Origin: Rhodospirillales bacterium
GTDB lineage: Bacteria; Pseudomonadota; Alphaproteobacteria; Kiloniellales; JACOMY01
Reading direction: 5' to 3'
NCBI GenBank assembly: GCA_014324045.1
Contig: JACOMY010000031.1
Span: 1-39,932, forward strand
DNA: 39,932 nt
Of the stretch, positions 33,910-39,932 are shown one piece after another; within the stretch, counting starts at the first letter, position 1; each line of letters starts with the position of its first letter. The notes under the pieces are model-generated. The model searched no databases and was not told the origin of the DNA. It saw only the letters and a list, made by a program, of their open reading frames with translations. The position numbers and the translations under genes were made by a program.

Positions 33910-35154
33910 GACAAAGACGAAAAGGGTTTCGTAGGCAAATTTCTTGAGTTTCTTGGAACCTTGTTTCAAGGTGATTTGAAAGCTTACTTGGAATATGACA
34001 TTGTAATTATCTTTTTTACAGCTCTTTCGATTCGAATTTTATCTTCATTGATTTTGCGGTGCCTTAAATCCCGGATTGTATGGAAGTTTTCATATAAAAT
34101 TATACGGAATAAGAGTATACAGAAATTTCAATATAATACGTGGTCCTTATCATTCTCCAGGTGGATCAAGGTATCGGAAATTCTGGGTATTTTGATTGCC
34201 GTGATTGCGATCCTCCAAGAATTCAAGGTCGAGAAGCCGCGCGACAGAGCGCTGCGGCATAGTCAGCTTTTCACCCAATTCGCGGAACTGGCCTCCGTTG
34301 CAGCCGCTTCGGACGAAGAGGTAAAGGGCGAAACGGGAAAAGACGAAAAGATAAGAGTGGTCAGCCTGGCCATACGCAGGATCGTCGAGCTGCTTGCCGA
34401 GGAGGATGTCGCTATGAGCGGGATGGTCTTCCCTGCCGGAATCAATCTGTCCGGAGTAAAGCTCACCGACGCGGACCTTACCGACGCGGACCTTACCGAC
34501 GCAGATCTCTCCGGCGCGAACCTCACCGACGCGACCCTCACCGGCACGTACCTTGGCGGCGCGACCCTCACCGGCGCGATCGGCCTGACGCAGAAGATGC
34601 TGAACAAGGCCCAGCCCTCGCGCCCGCCGAGGAATCTGCCTGAGGGTCTATCTTGGCGGTTCGCGCCAGGCGCGGACCTCACCGGCGCGGACCTCATCGG
34701 CGCGCACCTCTCCGGCGCGGAACTCTGGAACGCGGAACTTACCGACGCGGACCTCTGGAACGCGAAACTCATCAACGCGGATCTCTCCGGCGCGGAACTC
34801 TGGAACGCGAAACTCATCAACGCGGACCTCTCCGGTGCGGAACTCTGGAACGCGAAACTCATCAACGCGGACCTCTCCGGTGCGAAACTCACCAACGTGA
34901 AATTCACCAACGCGAAACTCATCAACGCGGATCTCTCCGGCGCGGAACTCTGGAACGCGAAACTCGCCCGCGCGATCCTCTCCGGCGCGAACTTCACTGG
35001 TGCGTACCTTGGCGGCGCGGACCTAGACGGCGTGACAGGCCTAATGCAAGAGATGCTGGACAAGGCCCTGCCCTCGCGCCCGCCGAGGAATCTGCCGGCG
35101 GGTCTGTTCTGGCCGTTCGAGGAGGGGGCGGACGGTGAATGGCGCCTTCGCTAG
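33904..35154 (+). CDS. Two-TM pentapeptide-repeat protein
   Basis: The 416-residue protein has an AT-rich 5' part encoding two transmembrane helices (about residues 31-52 and 90-106). A charged linker follows, then two pentapeptide-repeat blocks (about 180-225 and 257-370) of A(D/N/E)L-type units such as LTDADLTDADLSGANLTDAT. A 15-residue unit, LSGAELWNAKLINAD, is repeated nearly exactly as a 45-bp DNA repeat. Each block ends in a similar module (MLNKAQPSRPPRNLPEGLSW and MLDKALPSRPPRNLPAGLFW). Pentapeptide repeats form a right-handed beta helix; function varies. The position in a restriction-modification island suggests a membrane-tethered accessory or defence protein, unproven. Confidence 0.85.
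   Translation: MSDKDEKGFVGKFLEFLGTLFQGDLKAYLEYDIVIIFFTALSIRILSSLILRCLKSRIVWKFSYKIIRNKSIQKFQYNTWSLSFSRWIKVSEILGILIAVIAILQEFKVEKPRDRALRHSQLFTQFAELASVAAASDEEVKGETGKDEKIRVVSLAIRRIVELLAEEDVAMSGMVFPAGINLSGVKLTDADLTDADLTDADLSGANLTDATLTGTYLGGATLTGAIGLTQKMLNKAQPSRPPRNLPEGLSWRFAPGADLTGADLIGAHLSGAELWNAELTDADLWNAKLINADLSGAELWNAKLINADLSGAELWNAKLINADLSGAKLTNVKFTNAKLINADLSGAELWNAKLARAILSGANFTGAYLGGADLDGVTGLMQEMLDKALPSRPPRNLPAGLFWPFEEGADGEWRLR
34746..34960 (+). repeat. 45-bp tandem coding repeats
   Basis: Within the pentapeptide-repeat gene the unit encoding LSGAELWNAKLINAD recurs about three to four times with only a few base changes (for example GGCGCG versus GGTGCG). The low divergence indicates recent expansion by slippage or unequal recombination. 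Confidence 0.8.
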
Positions 35155-36017
35155 ATCGCAAGCGGCCGGATCTCGACCCAGTCGAGGTCGGGTTCGGCGG
35201 CGAAGCGGTCCTGGGCCTCCACCATTGCCAGCTCGCGCCGGTCCAGGCGCGCGGTCTCGCGCAGCAGGCTGTGCAACCGGGCCAAGGCGCGCGCAGCCGC
35301 CTCGACAGCGGGGTGGCGCATGAGGCTCTCGAAGAGCCAAAGTGCGGCGAGCAGGTCGCCGGAGCCGTTGGGCTCTATGGTGAAGGTCAGATGCTCGGTC
35401 GACAGCAGCCAAGCCGCGCCGGCCGTTACCAGCAGCACCTCGGCGCGCCCGGGCTGCGATTCTTCGGTGTCGGCGGAGGTCGCCAGGATCGCCTCCGGCC
35501 CGCGCGCAATGAGATCGCGGGCCGCCGCTACGGCCTGGGCGCGCGTTTGCACGCTGTGGCCGGACAGGATCTCCAACTCGAAGAGATTGGGTGTCATCAT
35601 CTGCGCCTGCGGCAGCAAACGCTGTCGCATCCCGGCGACGACGCTGTCCGGCATGTAGAGCCCCTTGCCGCGGTCGCCCAGCACCGGGTCCAGGCAAAAG
35701 GGCGCCTGGGGCCGCGCTGCCTTGAACGCGGCGGCAGCCGCCGCCGTCGCCTCGGCGGTCTCCGGCGTGCCGAGAAAGCCGGACAGGAAGGCGTCGCTCT
35801 TGGCGATCACTCCCAGATCGGTCAGTCCCTGCAAGACCTTGGCCACCATCTCACCCGGCAGAATCTGCCCGCCGTAGCGCTCATAGCCCAGATGGTTGGA
35901 CAGCAGAACCGTCATCACCGGCACCACGCCGACCCCCAGCCGATAGAGCGGAAAGGACAGGGAGGCGTTGCCGACATGCCCGAAGGCGACATGACTGGAT
36001 ACGGAGATAATTTGCAT
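35151..36017 (-). CDS. pdxY: Pyridoxal kinase
   Basis: PdxY phosphorylates pyridoxal to PLP in the vitamin B6 salvage pathway. The 288-residue ribokinase-fold protein starts MQIISVSSHVAFGHVGNAS (substrate loop with the conserved Ser and His) and has FLSGFLG, APFCLDPVLGDRGKGLY, MTPNLFELEILSG, and the ATP/anion-hole PNGSGDLLAALWL with catalytic Asp. The ATG at 36017 begins the conserved domain. Its stop codon shares CTAG with the convergent pentapeptide-repeat gene. Confidence 0.92.
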   Translation of the reverse strand: MQIISVSSHVAFGHVGNASLSFPLYRLGVGVVPVMTVLLSNHLGYERYGGQILPGEMVAKVLQGLTDLGVIAKSDAFLSGFLGTPETAEATAAAAAAFKAARPQAPFCLDPVLGDRGKGLYMPDSVVAGMRQRLLPQAQMMTPNLFELEILSGHSVQTRAQAVAAARDLIARGPEAILATSADTEESQPGRAEVLLVTAGAAWLLSTEHLTFTIEPNGSGDLLAALWLFESLMRHPAVEAAARALARLHSLLRETARLDRRELAMVEAQDRFAAEPDLDWVEIRPLAI

Positions 36018-36060
36018 GACGGGCAGGATCCGGGGACGCAAGGCAAGGATGTTCGGCCGA

Positions 36061-36094
36061 GGCTGTCCGGTACCTGGGGCTGTCCGGTACCTGG
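36061..36094 (+). repeat. Perfect 17-bp tandem duplication
   Basis: GGCTGTCCGGTACCTGG is present twice head to tail (36061-36077 and 36078-36094), upstream of pdxY. A looser TGTCCGGATA pair follows near 36156-36176. Confidence 0.92.
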
Positions 36095-36258
36095 CCAGCC
36101 AGCCTAGTTACGGTCTTGCCCGGAGCCTGGCAAGGCTTTTTGCCGCCACCTGCCTGTCCGGATAGTTGTCCGGATATTGGCCCGAATGCTTGTCTTGACG
36201 GGATGCGGCCCTAGGATCGATCCTGCGCCGCCTAAAACCGAGCGATGAGGACCCGCCG

Positions 36259-37146
36259 ATGAGCACCCGAGTAACGGAAAAAGCCCGTCCCCGCCGTTCC
36301 GTCCTCTACATGCCGGGCTCCAATGCCCGCGCATTGGAGAAGGGCCGCTCGCTGCCTGCCGATGCGCTGATCCTCGACCTTGAGGATGCGGTGGCGCCCG
36401 ACGCGAAGGTCATGGCGCGCCGCCAAGTGGCCGAGGCGGTCAAGGCCGGCGGCTATGGGCAGCGGGAACTGGCGGTGCGGGTGAACGGTCTGGACAGCCC
36501 CTGGGGGGGGGAAGATCTGCGCGCCGTGGCCGCGTCCGGCGCCGATGCCGTCCTGCTGCCCAAGGTCGAGACTGCCGGGACGGTGGCGGCAGCGGCAGCC
36601 AAGCTGCGCGAGGCCGGCGCCCCGGCGGATCTGCCGATCTGGTGTATGATGGAGACGCCGCTGGGCATACTGAACGCCAAGGAGATCGCCGCTTCCAGCC
36701 CGCAGGTGGACTGCCTGGTAATGGGCACCTCCGACCTGGTGAAGGATCTGCAGGCGGCGCACACTCCCCTGCGCCTGCCGGTCCTGGCCGCGCTTTCGGT
36801 CTGCCTGCTGGCGGCACGGGCCTACCGGCTCTCGATCCTGGACGGCGTACACCTGGACCTGGACGACGATGCTGGCTTCCGCGCCGCCTGCCAGCAGGGC
36901 AAGGAGTTGGGCTTCGACGGCAAGACCCTGATCCACCCCAAGACCCTGTCAGTCGCCAACGAGGTCTTCGCGCCGAGCCCGGCCGAGGTCAGCCAGGCCC
37001 GCCGCATCATCGAAGCCTTCGCCAAGGCCGCCGCCGAAGGCAAGGGCGTGACGGTGCTGGACGGCAAGCTGATCGAGAACCTGCACGTCGAGACCGCCAA
37101 ACGCACCGTCGCCCTGGCCGATGCCATCGCCGCACAAGCGGCCTAA
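36259..37146 (+). CDS. CitE-like malyl-CoA lyase/thioesterase family protein
   Basis: This HpcH/HpaI-CitE family protein (295 residues) acts on CoA esters of 3-hydroxy acids. It shows RRSVLYMPGSNARALEKG (about 12-29), DALILDLEDAVAPDAK (metal/CoA region), AVRVNGLDSPWGGEDL, VLLPKVETAG (catalytic Glu), and the late GFDGKTLIHPKTL. The 295-residue length fits L-malyl-CoA/beta-methylmalyl-CoA lyase or (3S)-malyl-CoA thioesterase homologues. The mesaconyl-CoA hydratase gene 153 bases downstream, same strand, supports an ethylmalonyl-CoA pathway role, but which reaction it performs cannot be told from sequence alone. Confidence 0.88.
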   Translation: MSTRVTEKARPRRSVLYMPGSNARALEKGRSLPADALILDLEDAVAPDAKVMARRQVAEAVKAGGYGQRELAVRVNGLDSPWGGEDLRAVAASGADAVLLPKVETAGTVAAAAAKLREAGAPADLPIWCMMETPLGILNAKEIAASSPQVDCLVMGTSDLVKDLQAAHTPLRLPVLAALSVCLLAARAYRLSILDGVHLDLDDDAGFRAACQQGKELGFDGKTLIHPKTLSVANEVFAPSPAEVSQARRIIEAFAKAAAEGKGVTVLDGKLIENLHVETAKRTVALADAIAAQAA

Positions 37147-37299
37147 CGCCAGCCTTTGTCCATTCCGCCGGCCATGCCGATGGCCGGGCCCCGGCCTGCT
37201 CTGTTTTTATTGTAAAACCCCTCTCAACCCGCCGGCCCGCGGCGCTGCAGTCCGGAAGACCAGCTCCCCAGAGGAACAGATCCACAGAGGAATAACTCC

Positions 37300-38352
37300 A
37301 TGGCCATCAAGACCGATCCCGGCAACTACTTCGAGGACTTCGCCCTGGGCCAGGTCCTAGTCCACGCCACCCCGCGCACCGCCAGCCAGGGCGATCGCGC
37401 GCTCTATCAGGCGCTCTACGGCAGCCGCTTCGCGCTGCAGAGCGACGACGGCTTCGCCCGGAGCCTGGGCCTGCCGGAATCGCCGCTGGACGACATGCTG
37501 GTCTTCCACCTAGTGTTCGGCAAGACCGTGCCGGACATCTCGGTCAACGCCATCGCCAACCTGGGCTATGCTGAGGGCATCTTCGGCGTGCCGCTCTATC
37601 CTGGCGACAGCGTCACCGCCACTAGCCAGGTGATCGGCCTGAAGGAGAGCTCGGCCGGGGACAGCGGCATCGTCTATGTCCGCACCCGCGGTGCGAATCA
37701 GCGCGGGGAAGAGATCCTGCGCTACGTACGCTGGGTCCTGGTGCGCAAGCGCGACAAGGCCAGCCCGGCGCCGGAGCCGGTTGTTCCGCAGCTGGCCAAG
37801 CCGGTTCCGGTCGAACAGCTGAGGTTGCCGGCCGGACTCTGCTTCGAAGGCTACGACGACGGCCTGGCCGGCAGCCCGCACCGCTTCGGCGACTACGTAG
37901 TAGGCGAACGCATCGACCACGCCGACGGCATGACGATCGAAGAGGCCGAGCACATGCTGGCCACGCGCCTCTATCAGAACACGGCGAAGGTGCACTTCAA
38001 CCGACAGGCGGAAAGCCAAGGCCGCTTTGGCCGGCGGATCGTCTACGGCGGCCATGTCATCAGCCTGGCCCGGGCGCTCTCCTGCAACGGTCTGGCCAAT
38101 GCCTGCAAGGTCCTGGCCCTCAACGGCGGCAGCCATACCGCCCCCACCTTCGCCGGCGACACCCTTTATGCCTGGAGCGAGGTGCTGGAGACCCACGCCT
38201 TGCCCGGCCGGCAGGATGCCGGCATACTGCGCCTGCGTACCGTCGCCCTCAAGGACAGGGCAGCGGAGGGTTTCCCGGACCGCGGCAAAGACGGCAAGCG
38301 CGACCCCGCCGTGGTGCTGGATCTGGACTACAGCGTGTCGATGCCGCGGTGA
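37300..38352 (+). CDS. mch: Mesaconyl-CoA hydratase (MaoC family)
   Basis: This enzyme hydrates mesaconyl-CoA to beta-methylmalyl-CoA in the ethylmalonyl-CoA pathway for acetyl-CoA assimilation. The 350-residue product has two MaoC/hot-dog halves. It begins GNYFEDFALGQVLVHATPRT, contains NAIANLGYAEGIFGVPLYPG and VYVRTRGANQRGEEILRYVR, and its second half has HADGMTIEEAEHMLATRLYQ and NTAKVHFNR. The length and ends agree with known bacterial mesaconyl-CoA hydratases. The ATG follows an AGAGGAATAACTCC leader that also carries a loose duplication. It pairs with the CitE-like gene. Confidence 0.9.
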   Translation: MAIKTDPGNYFEDFALGQVLVHATPRTASQGDRALYQALYGSRFALQSDDGFARSLGLPESPLDDMLVFHLVFGKTVPDISVNAIANLGYAEGIFGVPLYPGDSVTATSQVIGLKESSAGDSGIVYVRTRGANQRGEEILRYVRWVLVRKRDKASPAPEPVVPQLAKPVPVEQLRLPAGLCFEGYDDGLAGSPHRFGDYVVGERIDHADGMTIEEAEHMLATRLYQNTAKVHFNRQAESQGRFGRRIVYGGHVISLARALSCNGLANACKVLALNGGSHTAPTFAGDTLYAWSEVLETHALPGRQDAGILRLRTVALKDRAAEGFPDRGKDGKRDPAVVLDLDYSVSMPR

Positions 38353-38360
38353 GGATCTTG

Positions 38361-38390
38361 GGCCAAAGCTTCGGGGGCCAAAGCTTCGGG
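38361..38390 (+). repeat. Perfect 15-bp tandem duplication after mch
   Basis: GGCCAAAGCTTCGGG is present twice head to tail (38361-38375 and 38376-38390), starting eight bases after the mch stop codon. Confidence 0.92.
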
Positions 38391-38662
38391 GCGAGAGCGC
38401 CGGGAAGGGAGGGTTTGGGAGATCGATACACCTCCAACCTTTTAATCTGTGCCAATGCCTGCTGTGTGCCGGAAAACAGGCCGCCAAGTCCTCCATGCAA
38501 GTCCCCGATGGGAAGCTCGGGAGACGGTAAATTTATCTTTATGCTTTATGGGGCCGGACGTTTAGAACTGGACTGGGCCGATTGCCCGCCAGTTGTGCTG
38601 GCAGCCGGGGAGCTAGACCCGATCGGGGAAGGAGCAGATCCCGGCGTTCTGCCCGCGTTCCC

Positions 38663-38691
38663 GGAGGGTGTCCAATGGGAGGGTGTCCAAT
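38663..38691 (+). repeat. 14-bp direct repeat, period 15
   Basis: GGAGGGTGTCCAAT occurs at 38663-38676 and 38678-38691, about 30 bases upstream of the last gene. A related GGTGTCC follows. Confidence 0.88.
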
Positions 38692-38723
38692 AGGCGGTGT
38701 CCGGCGGGAGACAAGAGGTCACA

Positions 38724-39932
38724 ATGAGCATCGATGCGACCGCCTGCATACTGCGGGTGGCCAGGGGAGATCCTGCCGCCGCCCAGGCACAAAACAAATC
38801 TTACGCCGAAGCTTTAAAGGAGGGTCACACGGCCTTCAGGTCGATGAAGGCACCGAACTGTGCCTGGGTTGCCGCCGAGGACATTCTGCGCGGGCACACC
38901 AAGGGGTTCTTCCTCTTGCGCGTCGGCCAGGCAGAGCTGTGCGATATCCTGGCGGATGTTCCGGCCGACTGGGTGGAGGCCCTGCGCGCCGGCCGGGCGG
39001 GATTGATTCTCGACCAATCGACGGACGGCCACCCCTTTCGCAGCAAGAATACTTGTCATCGGCAGCTGCAAGTGCGCGGTATCCCGCCGTCGCGGGTTGT
39101 CTACATAACCCAGAACCGTAGCTTCCAAGATGCCTACAATCGCTGGTGTAAGAAGCGCGGTGTGGAGGACTGCATCGCTGTCGTTAACTACGACTGTCTT
39201 ATAAGCTGGTTTTGCCGCCGGTCTTGGTCCGATCCGGCTGCTGCCTTGGCGGAAAAGATCCAACACTTCGAGAAGAGGACCGAGATAGAAAAGCGTTTCG
39301 TCTGTTTAAATAACAAACCGAGACTCTGGCGGATAGCCCTGCTTACGCGGCTGATCAAGGATAACTATTGGGACGATGGCTTTATCTCCTTCGGCGGTTT
39401 AGAGTTCGAACTGAAGAGAAGAGGATCGACCCCGGATCTCAAGATGGGCAGCGACGAAGTCGAGAGATTCCGGAGGCTCAATCTGGCGGCCGGCAGCGAG
39501 GCCTATCTGGAGGCGCTGGCCGGCAAGGGCCAGGTGCTGTTCGGTAACGATCCACCCGGCAGTCCACCCGGCAGCGAGAAAGCCGGGAAGAGGAAAGTTC
39601 GGCGGACCGGCGATAGCTCGACCTACATCTACCGGCGTTCCGCCTTCACCCTGGTCACGGAGACCAACATGCGGAAGACTGCCGACCGCATTACCGAAAA
39701 GTCCTTGAAGCCGATGGCCAACTGCCATCCGGCCATCCTGTTCGCCGACTATGGGGCGCTCTCCTTGCTCAAGTCCTTCGGGTTCAAGAGCTTCGAGCCC
39801 TGGATCGACGAGGGCTACGATGCGATCGAGGAGCCGGAGGCACGCTTCCTGGCCGCCTACGCGGCCTTCCGGCAGTTCTACAAGACGGCCTGGGACAGGC
39901 TGCGCGAAGACAGGGAACTGCGCGATGTGCTG
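38724..39932 (+). CDS. Putative glycosyltransferase, 3'-truncated
   Basis: An uninterrupted frame of 403 codons runs from an ATG at 38724 (MSIDATACILRVARG) off the window end. Key segments are RAGLILDQSTDGHPF, RFVCLNNKPRLWRIALLTRL, SAFTLVTETNMRKT, RITEKSLKPMANCHPAILFA, and LLKSFGFKSFEPWIDEGYDA. The order 'CLNxxPRxxR… LVTET… TEKxxKPxA… GFxxFxxWxDExYD' is one I associate with exostosin/fucosyltransferase-like proteins in bacterial glycan clusters. The family is not certain, and no signal peptide or membrane helix is visible. A 12-bp in-frame duplication (39547-39570) encodes a repeated PPGS. It may cooperate with the sulfotransferase at 28583, a guess. Confidence 0.7.
   Translation, partial: MSIDATACILRVARGDPAAAQAQNKSYAEALKEGHTAFRSMKAPNCAWVAAEDILRGHTKGFFLLRVGQAELCDILADVPADWVEALRAGRAGLILDQSTDGHPFRSKNTCHRQLQVRGIPPSRVVYITQNRSFQDAYNRWCKKRGVEDCIAVVNYDCLISWFCRRSWSDPAAALAEKIQHFEKRTEIEKRFVCLNNKPRLWRIALLTRLIKDNYWDDGFISFGGLEFELKRRGSTPDLKMGSDEVERFRRLNLAAGSEAYLEALAGKGQVLFGNDPPGSPPGSEKAGKRKVRRTGDSSTYIYRRSAFTLVTETNMRKTADRITEKSLKPMANCHPAILFADYGALSLLKSFGFKSFEPWIDEGYDAIEEPEARFLAAYAAFRQFYKTAWDRLREDRELRDVL

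Larger units (their letters stand above)
38353..38723. other. Intergenic region with two tandem duplications
   Basis: About 370 bases without a supported gene. It carries the tandem duplications at 38361-38390 and 38663-38691. The short TCCGGCGGGA plus ATGAGC just before the next gene resembles the end of the 410-bp repeats. Confidence 0.5.

Noticed and set aside
34263..35063. Repetitive minus-strand frame opposite the pentapeptide gene
   Set aside because: Its repeats are just the complement of the pentapeptide-coding repeats; no start signal or family.
38349..38693. 114-codon frame after mch
   Set aside because: It translates two tandem duplications, overlaps the mch stop and shows no family resemblance.

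Overview
The window looks like a GC-rich alphaproteobacterial chromosome, most likely Rhodospirillales or a close relative. This rests on gene content and order: a complex I NDUFS4-type subunit, the divergent nth/DUF2244 pair, hrcA-grpE opposite rph-rdgB-hemW, an LpoA-like lipoprotein divergent from rsmI-yraN-(SirB1-like)-gshB, an Atm1-type exporter, MeaB, and an ethylmalonyl-CoA pathway pair. No rRNA is present. Two tRNAs (Arg-TCT and Pro-TGG) lie on the minus strand.

Layout. 1-2.1 kb: phage debris (a HExxH zincin fragment, an unknown ORF and the nuclease half of a Mu gp28-like terminase). 2.3-6.2 kb: glmU, tRNA-Arg, NDUFS4-like subunit, tRNA-Pro, mtnN. 6.5-10.7 kb: a decayed DUF4011-type fragment, then a tight operon of coiled-coil membrane protein, Atm1 transporter and meaB. 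10.7-12.0 kb: broken alpha/beta hydrolase and amidase pieces and a DUF3144 gene. 12.1-14.9 kb: SDR oxidoreductase, nth, DUF2244, HAD dehalogenase. 15.6-19.9 kb: dapB, grpE, hrcA divergent from rph-rdgB. 19.9-25.8 kb: hemW, LpoA-like lipoprotein, rsmI, yraN, SirB1-like, gshB. 26-28.4 kb: lone BrnA-type antitoxin, DUF962, asd. 28.6-35.2 kb: accessory island. 35.2-38.4 kb: pdxY, a CitE-like lyase and mesaconyl-CoA hydratase. 38.7 kb to the end: a putative glycosyltransferase running off the edge.

The accessory island (about 28.6-35.2 kb) is the most unusual part. It holds a sulfotransferase, a type II restriction-modification pair (convergent endonuclease-like and N6-adenine methyltransferase genes), an AlkA/HhH-type DNA glycosylase, a decayed SF1 helicase and a two-TM pentapeptide-repeat protein. 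A roughly 410-bp repeat occurs twice (29359-29771 and 33503-33909). Each copy ends in the ribosome-binding site and first codons of an AT-rich accessory gene, so the repeat looks like a portable upstream region.

Two window-wide patterns stand out. First, many intergenic spacers, but almost no core coding regions, carry perfect or near-perfect tandem duplications of about 10-18 bp, usually exactly two copies. Second, three convergent gene pairs end on a single shared palindromic CTAG, so that one tetranucleotide supplies both stop codons. All functional calls come from reading motifs and family resemblance; no database search was run.
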